From positions 1 through 64,000 of the forward strand of contig CALOFM010000039.1 of assembly GCA_942492625.1 (NCBI GenBank): a DNA stretch of 64,000 nucleotides. Reading direction: 5' to 3'. The position numbers and the translations under genes are program-made. The notes below the pieces were generated by a model, which was not told the origin of the DNA, did no database searches, and was given only the letters and a program-made list of their open reading frames with translations. Shown piece by piece: positions 35,525 through 43,881 of the stretch (position 1 is its first letter; each line of letters opens with the position of its first letter). The stretch is from Thiosymbion sp942492625. GTDB lineage: Bacteria; Pseudomonadota; Gammaproteobacteria; Chromatiales; Chromatiaceae.

Positions 35525-37036
35525 TCAATCCGGATCCGGACAGGTTCCCAACCCCCAATCGACGTAGAGGCAACGCGGGCCGCCGTCCTGCACCCAGCCG
35601 ACGAGCTTCCTGAAGTCCGGAACGTCGTACACGCCGATGCATCCCAGGGTGCCGGGCGCGCGCCGGTTACGGTTCCAATCCATGTGTATCAGTATGGCCG
35701 TGCGCTTCGTCGTCCCCGGCTCGTCGTATTTCAACCGGATCTTCACTGGCCCCTCTCCGTCTGCAAAGATGGCGCCGTCGTAGATGTCCTCCCCGCCGCA
35801 CCAGTGGATCTTTTCGCTCAGCGTCCATCTACCCTCCGGAAGCGGTTCCTTCGACATGGACTTGCTCGTCGCACCGGTACGGAACTCCTGGTGGCGGGGC
35901 TGCCCCGAGCAGACCTCGATGCTGCCGACGATCTCGCCGTCTTTGATGTACTCCATCAGCAGAACGAAGAGCCCGAAGCCGTCTTTTCTATCGGTCGTGG
36001 TCAGCTGCAAATAGGGCTTGCTCGCAACCGGGAGCTTGACCGACTGCTCTATGTTTCTCTCACCCCAGAGCTTTTTCCAAGTTCGAGGGCCGACTTTTCC
36101 ATCGGCCTCCCAGATCCCGAATGCGTCCGCCTGAAAGTCCTTGGCCGCCTTGTCCGTCGCCCGCCCGAAAATGCCGTCGACCTTGTCATGGTAGTAACCC
36201 AGTGCCTTCAGACGTGCTTGAAGCTCTTTGACGTCGTTACCCGGCTCATGTTCGTCCCGCATACCGCGGAGCAAGAGCTGGCGGTTCAGCTCGGGTCGAT
36301 CGACCACCTTGGACAAGGTCTTGGTGCGTCCCGTGAAGGTGATGACCTCGCCGGCGGGCGCCCCCTCACCGGGTGCCGCAAGCTCCAGGGTATGGGCGCT
36401 GGGATAGAGCCTGAGCAGATCGATGAAGTCCTCCTTGCGCGTGGATTCCAGTCGGAGAATCTCCGCTACGCTTTCTCCCTTGTAGGCCACGATCAAATTC
36501 GCGTTATCGGTCCGAAATGCCTTTAGCGAGTCGATGCCGTCTTGCTTGGAAACCGGGGTGCTGATGGGCTTTCCTTGCGCGGTCTGCTTCTTGAACAACG
36601 CGGCTTCCTCTGCCCGGCGATTCACGAGACCGGGAAGCACCTGCTTCACGCCGTCGATCGTCGCTTTGTTCCACCGCTTGAACTCCTGTGCAGCCTGTGC
36701 GTGGTTTCCCGCGTTGAGCTTTTTGCGAAGCGTGCTGTTTTTAAAGGCAGCGGGCCCGACGTTGTAGGCGAAAGACACCAAGGCGTCGAACTGGTTTTGG
36801 GTGAGATCGACCTCCGCCATGTTGGAGACCTGCTTGGCGATGTCCTCGCACTCGTCGTGCAGGAATCCCAGTGCCTGTTGCTCGGTGATTCGGTCCCCCA
36901 TTCGCACGGGCTGCCCGTCGGGGTAACGGATAGTGCCATACCCGATCGTCGTTATGTCTGCCGGGTCGAGGTACGCCTCGCGCCGGAAGCCCTCCCATTT
37001 CTTAACCAAGTCGAGACAGTTTTTTGAGATTTTCAT
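35525..37036 (-). CDS. Three-domain peptidoglycan enzyme: lysozyme, PG-binding, L,D-transpeptidase-like
   Basis: Residues 1-150 form a GH24 (T4-type) lysozyme with the catalytic Glu in 'VKKWEGFRREAY' and 'ITTIGYGT', and 'NQFDALVSFAYNVG'. Residues about 265-335 form a PG_binding_1 domain ('NDVKELQARLKALGYYHDKV' and 'GRATDKAAKDFQ'). The C-terminal 165 residues resemble an L,D-transpeptidase-like fold, with His451 and Cys466 in 'IHMDW' and 'APGTLGCIGV'. The combination cuts glycan strands, binds the wall and could remodel peptide links. There is no signal peptide, so export would need lysis, a holin or a secretion machine. No phage genes adjoin it. Confidence 0.85.
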   Translation of the reverse strand: MKISKNCLDLVKKWEGFRREAYLDPADITTIGYGTIRYPDGQPVRMGDRITEQQALGFLHDECEDIAKQVSNMAEVDLTQNQFDALVSFAYNVGPAAFKNSTLRKKLNAGNHAQAAQEFKRWNKATIDGVKQVLPGLVNRRAEEAALFKKQTAQGKPISTPVSKQDGIDSLKAFRTDNANLIVAYKGESVAEILRLESTRKEDFIDLLRLYPSAHTLELAAPGEGAPAGEVITFTGRTKTLSKVVDRPELNRQLLLRGMRDEHEPGNDVKELQARLKALGYYHDKVDGIFGRATDKAAKDFQADAFGIWEADGKVGPRTWKKLWGERNIEQSVKLPVASKPYLQLTTTDRKDGFGLFVLLMEYIKDGEIVGSIEVCSGQPRHQEFRTGATSKSMSKEPLPEGRWTLSEKIHWCGGEDIYDGAIFADGEGPVKIRLKYDEPGTTKRTAILIHMDWNRNRRAPGTLGCIGVYDVPDFRKLVGWVQDGGPRCLYVDWGLGTCPDPD

Positions 37037-37194
37037 ACGAAATGCCCTCCTGGTTTTCCATAGTGCAAGCTTAGGATAGACAACCCGGCGCCGTTTGGCC
37101 CCGCACCCGCTACCGCTCGCAGACGAGCCGATGGTGGAGACAGGGGAATCGGAGTACTATTTTCCGCCGATAGAAGGCAGCTTCAGGCTAACAG

Positions 37195-37734
37195 GTGAAA
37201 CTGGATCCGCTCCTGCATCTCGTCCTCGGCATCTGGGTGGGGGGCTCTGTAATACTCGGTGCCATCGTCGCCTATAACTTCTCCGGGATCGACGACCTGT
37301 TCGATCGAAACCTTAAGCTGCAGGAGCATGCGGGTTTTCAGCCTGGCGACGTAGATGCCAAGAAGAGCAGCCTGCTTTGGGTCCATTCTTCCGAGCTCAA
37401 CCGGGTGTTCTTCGAGGTCTGGAACCGCGCCCAGCTCGTCCTCGGCGGCTTGGCCGTTCTCCTCGCAGTCTTGGGCAGGGCAGGGCGGCTGTCTATCCTC
37501 TTGCTGACGACAGCCGCTGCGTTGGTCGGCCTGACCCATTTGGTGCTCGAGCCCCAGATCGTCGAGCTCGGCCGGCAACTCGACTTCCTCCCCCGAGATC
37601 CGCCGCCGCCGATGTTGGAGGAGTTCCAGCGATATCATGGCATCTACTTCGCCATCGAGAGCCTGCGCTTCGGGCTCGTTTGCCTCGCCACGCTCCTGAT
37701 TGTCGTCCCTGCGATGCGCGGGAGAAGGTATTGA
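37195..37734 (+). CDS. DUF4149-like membrane protein
   Basis: The 179-residue product starting with GTG at 37195 has four membrane helices ('LLHLVLGIWVGGSVILGAIV' first, ending with 'LVCLATLLIVVPAMRGRRY') and a conserved loop 'WNRAQLVLGGLAVLLAV'. This is the pattern of DUF4149-type proteins, whose role is unknown. Start choice rests on the hydrophobic N-terminus; no ATG is in frame nearby. It stands alone between convergent and codirectional neighbours. Confidence 0.75.
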   Translation: MKLDPLLHLVLGIWVGGSVILGAIVAYNFSGIDDLFDRNLKLQEHAGFQPGDVDAKKSSLLWVHSSELNRVFFEVWNRAQLVLGGLAVLLAVLGRAGRLSILLLTTAAALVGLTHLVLEPQIVELGRQLDFLPRDPPPPMLEEFQRYHGIYFAIESLRFGLVCLATLLIVVPAMRGRRY

Positions 37735-37850
37735 CACGCCGAAGGCGTAGGCACTATGCCCTTGAGCTTCCGGGTAAACGGCCTAAGTTGAGTAAGGTGC
37801 CCGGCAGTTAGGCACGAGCCAGCACACTTTCACCGAACGAGGAATAACAA

Positions 37851-38276
37851 ATGCGATCGAGATATTCAGCCGCTCTCGCCGGAGTTGGTTTCTTGGCCTT
37901 CTCGGCACTGACCTGGGCGGGCTCTCCGGCCCCGGAAGGCGCTAAGGTCTATTTCATCTCCCCGGCCGACGGGGAGACCGTCAGCAGCCCGGTGATCGTG
38001 CGCTTCGGCCTGTCCGGTATGGGCGTTGCGCCTGCCGGGACGGCGAAGGAGCATACGGGGCACCACCACCTGCTGATCGACGTGGATGAAGTCCCGGCCC
38101 TCGACAAGCCGTTGCCGAGCGACGACAACCACAAGCATTTCGGCGGGGGTCAGACCGAGACCAGCATAGAGCTTGCACCCGGAAAGCATACGCTTCAGCT
38201 GCTGTTGGGTGACATGGGTCATATACCGCACGAACCGCCTGTGATGTCCGAAAAAATCACCATCGAGGTGAAGTAA
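37851..38276 (+). CDS. DUF4399 periplasmic protein
   Basis: The 141-residue product has a signal peptide ending near 'ALTWAGSPAP' and a domain with 'VYFISPADGETVSSPVIVRF', 'GTAKEHTGHHHLLIDVDE' and 'LLLGDMGHIPHEPPVMSE'. These are the marks of DUF4399, an immunoglobulin-like His-rich periplasmic family of unknown function, possibly metal-binding by its His residues. A good terminator follows at 38287. Confidence 0.9.
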   Translation: MRSRYSAALAGVGFLAFSALTWAGSPAPEGAKVYFISPADGETVSSPVIVRFGLSGMGVAPAGTAKEHTGHHHLLIDVDEVPALDKPLPSDDNHKHFGGGQTETSIELAPGKHTLQLLLGDMGHIPHEPPVMSEKITIEVK

Positions 38277-38286
38277 ATCCGTCAGG

Positions 38287-38313
38287 CAGCGGGGCACAAC
38301 GCCCCGCTGTTGT
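38287..38313 (+). terminator. Rho-independent terminator after DUF4399 gene
   Basis: CAGCGGGGC (38287-38295) pairs with GCCCCGCTG (38301-38309) around a five-base loop and is followed by TTGTT. It begins ten bases after the stop at 38276. Confidence 0.8.
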
Positions 38314-38315
38314 TC

Positions 38316-38706
38316 GGCGCCCAACCTCTGAGAACGTGTAAATGTTCGCGCTCTGGCGCGAGAAACGCCGTTCGCGTTGGTTGAGTTCGCGAAGCCCCGA
38401 CAATCAGGTTACGCAAACCGCGATACTTCGCGGTGCCCAATCACGACTGCTTGGAAAAAAAGAAACGCGCACCGGGGGCTGATTCCTCCCTGACAGCGCT
38501 CTGCATCCCCGAATCTCCAAACCGGAGCCTCGCTCCCGGTACCCGCGGATTGCCAAACGTAACGACGTGGTTACGCGATCGTTTACGCGAGATCTTTCCG
38601 GACTCACCGCACGAAGGTGCTCGGAATTCATTCAGCGGCGCTGAATGGATGTGGCGGGACAGTATAATGCCCGCCTAATCGAAAGTGAGAGCATCGGCGG
38701 AATACC
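38316..38706. other. Gene-free stretch with yaiI promoter region
   Basis: About 390 bases without a recognisable gene. Near the right end TATAAT lies at 38663-38668, an exact -10 consensus about 38 bases before the next start. Confidence 0.5.
38641..38668 (+). promoter_or_regulatory. Candidate sigma-70 promoter of the YaiI-family gene
   Basis: TATAAT at 38663-38668 fits the -10 box exactly; CTGAAT at 38641-38646, sixteen bases upstream, is a weak -35 with three matches of six. Spacing and distance to the ATG at 38707 are reasonable. Confidence 0.45.
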
Positions 38707-39165
38707 ATGGGCTCGATGAATATTTGGGTTGACGCGGACGCCTGCCCGAAAGTTATCAAGGAGATCCTGTTTCGCGCCGCGGATCGCGTGGGCGTGCCGT
38801 TGACACTGGTCGCCAATCAACCCGTCCAAGTCCCGGGCTCGCCCTTTATCCGTTCGGTTCAGGTGGGTGCCGGTTTCGACGTCGCGGACAACCACATCGT
38901 GCAGCAGTCGCAGGAGGGCGATTTGGTGATCACCGCGGATATCCCCCTGGCCGCGGAGATCATCGCCAAGGGTTGCCTGGCCCTGAATCCCCGCGGCGAG
39001 CTCTACACCGAGGAGAACATCCGCCAGCGCCTCAATATGCGTGACTTTCTCGATACCTTGCGCGGCAGCGGAGTGGACACCGGCGGACCTGCGTCCTTCA
39101 GCCAAGCAGACCGCCAGGCCTTTGCCAACCAGTTGGATCGGTTGTTGGCTAAACGGCTTGACTGA
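38707..39165 (+). CDS. YaiI/YqxD family protein (UPF0178)
   Basis: The 152-residue product begins with 'MNIWVDADACPKVIKEILFR' from its fourth codon and has 'GFDVADNHIVQQSQEGDLVI' and 'TADIPLAAEIIAKG', all conserved in UPF0178, a PIN-like fold with acidic residues. Its function is unknown. A downstream ATG at 38716 matches the family start better, but the purine-rich 'GGCGGAA' lies nearer 38707, so I keep the longer form. Confidence 0.9.
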   Translation: MGSMNIWVDADACPKVIKEILFRAADRVGVPLTLVANQPVQVPGSPFIRSVQVGAGFDVADNHIVQQSQEGDLVITADIPLAAEIIAKGCLALNPRGELYTEENIRQRLNMRDFLDTLRGSGVDTGGPASFSQADRQAFANQLDRLLAKRLD

Positions 39166-39504
39166 AGCGCTGCCCCTTTAGGGCTGTTGGCGCAGCTAGG
39201 CACGGAGCCGAAGCTCACCAGCGGACTTGGTGCCTTCGAGCTTCCGGTCGCACTCTGGAAGATGTCTCAGGCACCTCCAAGGACGGGCTTTTGTAAACGG
39301 AGTTGCTCATCGTCTGTTTCCTCTCGTCGTGTTGGGGGAAACAGAAGCTTGGTCCGTCTTTCCCTTATTCCTCCCTCTCCGGTCAAGCGCCATGCTGCAC
39401 TTTCCGAGAGGCTTGCGTGAGCCTAATTTCGAGGGTACCGTTCCTCATACCCCGGCCGTCATGTGGCTGGACTTGCCGGGATCGCTCGGCAACAACGCCG
39501 AGTA
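39166..39504. other. Gene-free stretch before intron-like segment
   Basis: No gene recognised. Open frames here lack any family pattern. The right part leads into the group-II-intron-like segment. Confidence 0.4.
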
Positions 39505-39720
39505 TCTTGTGGAGTGAGAGTCCGTCTGCGGTCAATTGCCCGGTTCGGGTGGCTGGCACATCCAACGCCCGGAGAGGTAGCGAAAGGAGATCTGCGTGGG
39601 GGTTCGGATTAACGGATACCCCTGATTGGGCCGAGAGACCCTAACCGCCGGTGGAAATAACCCGGGTCGCCAGCAAGCCCGGGGGCGTGAACATTGGTGA
39701 ATGACTGTAGACCCGAGAAA
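39505..39720 (+). ncRNA. Possible 5' fragment of a group II intron
   Basis: The stretch has the look of the RNA part that precedes the reverse-transcriptase gene in proteobacterial group II introns: 'GGAGAGGTAGCGAAAGGAGA', 'GGGCCGAGAGACCCTAACCG', 'GGTGGAAATAACCCGGG' and 'GTGAACATTGGTGAATGACT'. There is no reverse-transcriptase gene and no recognisable domain V, so it could at most be a truncated end. The call is from memory of such sequences and needs a covariance-model search. Confidence 0.35.
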
Positions 39721-39781
39721 AACCGCCGCACCTAAGTCGTTGTGTGGGACCTTTGCATTGGGCCGACGCGCTCAGGAAATA

Positions 39782-41761
39782 ATGACAACCGATGTCATCC
39801 GCGTAATCCAGCAGATGCAGGACTTGCTGGGAGAGCTCGCCTCCTCACTTCAGGGTGGCGTGAACGCTTCGATCCCCAGTTCGCCCGCCGCCGTGACAGC
39901 TGCGCCGAAGACAGCCCCGGACCCCCGCGGCGAGCGCGTCTATTACGGGCCTCCCGCCACCTACCGAACCCGCGATGGGGTGACCCTCGCAATCGACGGG
40001 GAAAAGCCACACTGGGTCACTACTAACTCGAGTGGTGCCAACCTGATGCGGGGGTGCACGGGCGAACACACGGTCGGCGATCTGGCTTCACGATTGGCCA
40101 CCCGTCACGGTGTGCCCACTGACGCCGCGCTCAGGGACACGCTCACCTTTCTTGAACAGCTCGAAGCGATCGGTTTCGTCCAGCAGTCGCCCCGGCTCGC
40201 CCCGACCTATCGCGGCCGCACGAGCGCCGTGCGTCTCGGCCGACTCGCGGATCTGTATCTCTTTCTGACCAACGACTGCAATCTACGCTGCAGCCATTGC
40301 TACGTCTCCAGCGGCGACTATGTGCCGCCTCGGGAGATGAATACTGAGGAAATTTACGCTCTCATCGACCAGGCTCGCGAGCTGGGCGTCGGCCGCTTTC
40401 TCGTCACAGGTGGCGAACCCTTCATGGTGCGGGACATTTTCCAAATCATCAGCTACATCACCGACGAGAGTGATCTGGTCATCCTGACCAACGGACTCTT
40501 CTTCGGCGACAAGTACCTGCGCCGTCTCGCCGAGAGCACTGGCCGCGGGAAGCTTTCGTTCCAGATCAGCCTTGACGGCCCGACTGCCGCCCTTCATGAC
40601 GCGATCCGCGGCAAAGGGACCTTCGAAAAGACCGTACGCGCGATCCGCCGCGCGGTCGACGCCGGCTTGGAGCTTTCTATCTCCACTGCGGTGAGCCAGC
40701 GCACCCTGGACTGCATGACGGATACGACGCGGCTCGTTGCCAATCTCGGCGTCTCGTCGCACCACATCCTCTGGATGCAGGAATGGGGCCGCGCCCTCGA
40801 TCACCGGCCTGAGCTGATGACTTCGCCAGAGCGGGTCGTGGAAGTGATGCGGGAATGCCGGAGCGTGGGCGATGAGTTGGGGGTGACCATCGACAACGAC
40901 GCCTCGCTCCGCGTGCGGGTAAAGGGCAAGTACGGCCGCAAGACCGACCTCTGCAGCTGCGGATGGGACTCGCTCGCGGTCTTCAGCGATGGGCAGGTGT
41001 ATCCTTGCGTCTGGCTTGCGGGGGCGCCCGGAATGGAATGCGGTAGTGTGCTGGACCAGCCTCTCGCTCAAGTCTGGCGCGAGTCATCGGTACTTGACCA
41101 GATTCGAGACGTGTCGGTCCAGAATCGCGAGAAGTGCAGCGACTGCCACCTCAAGTTCCTCTGCGCCGGTGGCTCGCCTTGCTCTTCCCACTTTGCGAGC
41201 CTGGCCACGCGCGGCAAGAGCGACCTTCGCTCTGCCGAGCCCTACTGCGAGACATTTCTCGATCTCACCCACGACATGCTTTGGGAGCTCGGCACGGCTG
41301 GGTTGCCGAGACTTCCCTCCGGCAATGGCTACGAACCGCCGCAACTGTTCGGCGCGATGGAAGGCGCCGGTGCAGTCTGTGCGCGCCCCAACACGGTCGC
41401 GATCGATCGAGCCCACGAGATGGGTTCGTATCACTGCGTCTGCGTTCTTGAGAGCGACGTGCCAGAGGGCGCACCAGTGCCGGCCCTGGCCACCAGCCTG
41501 CGCGAAGCCGCGGCGGAAGACCCCTTTCAGCCGACGACGGATTTCGACGCAATTGGTCAGGCCTGTATTGACCTGCTGCTGCCCATGGCGGCAAAGGTGC
41601 GCAGCCTGGAGGTGGGAGACGTCCTGCGGGTCGCAACCGACGACCTCGCCGCCAGCGAGGACCTCGCGTCCTGGTGCCGGATGACAGGCAATGAGTTTCT
41701 CGGTCGCAGCAAGTCCAAGGGCTACAGTAACTACTACATCCGCAGGGGCTCGCCGGCATGA
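39782..41761 (+). CDS. PqqD-radical SAM-SPASM-TusA fusion protein
   Basis: The ATG at 39782 follows 'CAGGA' closely; a start 27 codons earlier lies in intron-like DNA and is rejected. The 659-residue product has a PqqD/RRE-like domain (about 55-135, 'YRTRDGVTLAIDGEKPHWVT'), a radical SAM core with Cys166, Cys170, Cys173 in 'CNLRCSHC' and 'GGEP' at 210-213, a SPASM-type Cys-rich region with Cys391, 393, 409, 420, 452, 455, 461, 467 and 489, and a C-terminal TusA-like domain (about 585-655, 'QACIDLLLPM', 'EDLASWCRMTGNEF'). PqqD and SPASM parts point to a peptide or protein substrate; the TusA part points to sulfur transfer. It overlaps the next gene by ATGA. No precursor peptide gene is obvious. 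Confidence 0.88.
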   Translation: MTTDVIRVIQQMQDLLGELASSLQGGVNASIPSSPAAVTAAPKTAPDPRGERVYYGPPATYRTRDGVTLAIDGEKPHWVTTNSSGANLMRGCTGEHTVGDLASRLATRHGVPTDAALRDTLTFLEQLEAIGFVQQSPRLAPTYRGRTSAVRLGRLADLYLFLTNDCNLRCSHCYVSSGDYVPPREMNTEEIYALIDQARELGVGRFLVTGGEPFMVRDIFQIISYITDESDLVILTNGLFFGDKYLRRLAESTGRGKLSFQISLDGPTAALHDAIRGKGTFEKTVRAIRRAVDAGLELSISTAVSQRTLDCMTDTTRLVANLGVSSHHILWMQEWGRALDHRPELMTSPERVVEVMRECRSVGDELGVTIDNDASLRVRVKGKYGRKTDLCSCGWDSLAVFSDGQVYPCVWLAGAPGMECGSVLDQPLAQVWRESSVLDQIRDVSVQNREKCSDCHLKFLCAGGSPCSSHFASLATRGKSDLRSAEPYCETFLDLTHDMLWELGTAGLPRLPSGNGYEPPQLFGAMEGAGAVCARPNTVAIDRAHEMGSYHCVCVLESDVPEGAPVPALATSLREAAAEDPFQPTTDFDAIGQACIDLLLPMAAKVRSLEVGDVLRVATDDLAASEDLASWCRMTGNEFLGRSKSKGYSNYYIRRGSPA

Positions 41762-42021
41762 CCGACAGGCGCGCGGATCCGGGCGGCCCCCCGGTTGCCG
41801 ACCGGCACCTGGACGCCGGCCAGAGCGCGTGCGGCGAGCTCTTGGTGCTGCTCCACATCCAGATGCGCACCCTGAGGGAGGAGCAGGTCCTGCATGTGGT
41901 CGGCTACGACCGCGGGGCCATACAAGACATACCCGCTTGGTGCCGCATGACCGGGCACAGATTGCTCTCGATGGTTGACGAGCGCCCGGCGCATTTTTTA
42001 ATCCAGAAAAGAAGGAGATAA
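41758..42021 (+). CDS. Free-standing TusA-like sulfur carrier
   Basis: The 87-residue product shares with the C-terminal domain of the upstream enzyme the pattern 'GQSACGELLVLLHIQM' and 'DIPAWCRMTGHRLLSM'. TusA carries a persulfide on a Cys near its N-terminus (CPxP in the model protein; here 'SACGEL') and donates it to partners. The second Cys, in 'AWCRMTGH', is a feature of this subfamily. The start overlaps the upstream stop (ATGA), and the DsrE-like gene follows six bases after the stop, so the three are one operon. Cytoplasmic location is expected. Confidence 0.8.
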   Translation: MTDRRADPGGPPVADRHLDAGQSACGELLVLLHIQMRTLREEQVLHVVGYDRGAIQDIPAWCRMTGHRLLSMVDERPAHFLIQKRRR

Positions 42022-42027
42022 GAACCG

Positions 42028-42387
42028 ATGGCCAAGATTATCGTCAGCGTCACCCACGCGGGAGATAACCCGGATAAGGCAACGCTTGGTTTCGTCGTCG
42101 CCAATGCGGGTGTGGCCTCCGGCCAGGAGACAATCGTATTCCTTAGCTCCGAAGGCGCTTATCTGTCGAACGAGGGCTACGCGGACGGCATCCACGAGGA
42201 GGGCTTCAAGCCTCTAAAAGAGCTGCTCGAAACCTTTACCGCTAACGGAGGTACCGTCTGGGTTTGCGCGCCCTGCTTCACCAAGCGCAAGCTGTCCGAG
42301 GAGAAGCTGATCGCCAACGCCACCCTGGTCGGCGGTGCCAAGGTGGTGGAGGCCCTTTCGCAGGGGGCATCCTGCATCTCGTATTGA
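42028..42387 (+). CDS. DsrE-family protein
   Basis: The 119-residue product has a strong ribosome site (AAGGAG in 'AAGAAGGAGATAAGAACC') and a DsrE fold: 'IIVSVTHAGDNPDKATLGFV', 'ETIVFLSSEGAYLSN', 'GGTVWVCAPCFTKRKL' and 'LVGGAKVVEALSQGASCIS'. The Cys pair in 'CAPC' sits where sulfur-binding Cys occurs in DsrE/TusD-like proteins, which pass persulfide sulfur to TusE or DsrC. It is the third gene of the operon with the radical SAM fusion, and suggests that sulfur enters the system through DsrE and TusA. Confidence 0.88.
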   Translation: MAKIIVSVTHAGDNPDKATLGFVVANAGVASGQETIVFLSSEGAYLSNEGYADGIHEEGFKPLKELLETFTANGGTVWVCAPCFTKRKLSEEKLIANATLVGGAKVVEALSQGASCISY

Positions 42388-42463
42388 GGGCACGCGGGGC
42401 CAGCAACGAGTTGGCCCTGCCGAGAATCTATGCTTATCGGGACCTTTGGCAGGCAGGAACACT

Positions 42464-43087
42464 ATGCGCACGAACCCGTTCTCGGACGTCTTCCTTTGGC
42501 TCACCGACGCGCGCTGGGAGGTTCTTCTCTTCTGGGTGCTGCTGATCTCCAGCACCGCCATCGCAGCCTGGAACTGGAGGACCGACCCCGCCCAGCGCAC
42601 CCCCCGCGATGCCTCCGTGTGGGCATTCCGCGTCCTGATCGGTGCCATGTGGTACCAGGGCACAACCTGGAAGCTGCCTCTGCCCTTCACCGGCGGATTC
42701 GAGTACTGGCTGCGTCAAACCGGCGAGCACGCGGCGTTCCCGTTCATCGGCGACCTGGTCAATAGTCTGTTTCTGCCCCAGATCGCTCTGGTCGGTCCCC
42801 TGGTCTATTTTGCCGAGCTGTTCTTCGCCGTCAGCCTGATGCTGGGCCTGCTCACCCGGCTCGGCGCCTTGCTCGCCGCGGGCCAGGCCCTTTTCCTCTG
42901 GCTTGGGCTTTACGGCGCGGAGGAGGAATGGCCCTGGAACTACATTTTTCTCGCCGTCGTCAATGGGCAGTTCATCGTTATGGCTGCCGGGCGCAGTCTC
43001 GGGGTGGATGCGATCCTGCGCCGGCCCGGCGGCGTAGTCTCCCGCTCGGAGGGATTTTTCGGTTCGATCCTCAGGCGACTGACCTGA
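42464..43087 (+). CDS. DoxX/DoxD-type membrane protein
   Basis: The 207-residue product has four membrane helices and a 'WAFRVLIGAMWYQGTTWKLP' segment, as in the large DoxD-like subunit of thiosulfate:quinone oxidoreductase and related DoxX proteins. The loop 'WLRQTGEHAAFPFIGDLVNS' and later 'PLVYFAELFFAVSLMLGLLT' are typical. It lies 76 bases after the DsrE gene, in the same direction, so it may be transcribed with it and connect sulfur oxidation to the quinone pool. The substrate is inferred only. Confidence 0.8.
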   Translation: MRTNPFSDVFLWLTDARWEVLLFWVLLISSTAIAAWNWRTDPAQRTPRDASVWAFRVLIGAMWYQGTTWKLPLPFTGGFEYWLRQTGEHAAFPFIGDLVNSLFLPQIALVGPLVYFAELFFAVSLMLGLLTRLGALLAAGQALFLWLGLYGAEEEWPWNYIFLAVVNGQFIVMAAGRSLGVDAILRRPGGVVSRSEGFFGSILRRLT

Positions 43088-43161
43088 GGTCCGCGCGAGG
43101 CGGAATCGGGCCGGTAGCAGCTCGCCGATTTCGTCGTCCGGGTAAGGTCTGCCGATCCGGG

Positions 43162-43881
43162 TCATCGGCCCGTGAGAACGACCTTGATGAAGGTCCACAG
43201 GATGCGCACGGCGGCGCGCAGGCCGCCGACAAGATTTCCGGAGACCTTAGAGCTGCCGCCCGCGCGGCGTCGGTGGTCAACCGGGATCTCCAGGATACGA
43301 AGGCCTTTGGCCGCCGCCCGCATCTGCATCTCCAGGTTCCATCCGTAGGTCTGCTCCCGTAAACCGAGCCGGATGAGCTGGTCGCGCCGGATGGCTCGGA
43401 AGGGGCCCATGTCCGTGTAGGAAACGCCGTAGACCAGCAGGCAGAGGAAACCGGCCAGGCGACCCGCGAGTTTCTGCTGGGGACCCATGCTGCCGGGTTC
43501 CCGCCGGCCCCGCGTTCGTGAGCCGATCACGAAGTCACGCGTGCCGGCGTCGATCGGTGCGAGAAGGTTGGGAATGGACTCGGGACAATCGCTGCCGTCG
43601 CCGTCGAGGAACAGCACCACCTCGCAATCTTGACCGACCGCCGCCACTCCGGCCGCACATGCCCGCCCGTAGCCTTGGCGCGGTTGGCTCACAACCCGCG
43701 CGCCGGCCTCACGGGCGCGCTCGGCGGTGCTGTCCGTGCTGCCGTTGTCGACGACGATCACCTCTCCGACGCCCGTTCCGAGAACGGTCCGCACCACATC
43801 CCCGATCGGCTCTTCCTCATTCAGCGCCGGGATGACCGCCGTGACGTCGGCGTGCCCGGGAGAGACTGAACCGGAGCTCAC
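43162..43881 (-). CDS. GT2 family glycosyltransferase (dolichyl-phosphate-mannose-synthase-like)
   Basis: The 239-residue product has 'TAVIPALNEEEPIGDVVRTV', 'VIVVDNGSTDST' and the metal-binding 'VLFLDGDGSDCPESI', then 'FVIGSRTRGRREPGS' and 'YTDMGPFRAIRR', the usual order of GT2 enzymes that make polyprenyl-phosphate sugars. It is the last gene of a leftward operon with four-base overlaps. Its sugar and acceptor are unknown; the upstream membrane glycosyltransferase would be a natural user of a lipid-linked sugar. Confidence 0.88.
   Translation of the reverse strand: MSSGSVSPGHADVTAVIPALNEEEPIGDVVRTVLGTGVGEVIVVDNGSTDSTAERAREAGARVVSQPRQGYGRACAAGVAAVGQDCEVVLFLDGDGSDCPESIPNLLAPIDAGTRDFVIGSRTRGRREPGSMGPQQKLAGRLAGFLCLLVYGVSYTDMGPFRAIRRDQLIRLGLREQTYGWNLEMQMRAAAKGLRILEIPVDHRRRAGGSSKVSGNLVGGLRAAVRILWTFIKVVLTGR

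Noticed and set aside
35525..37036. Prophage
   Set aside because: The phage-type lysozyme domain is isolated, with no capsid, tail, integrase or attachment sites nearby.
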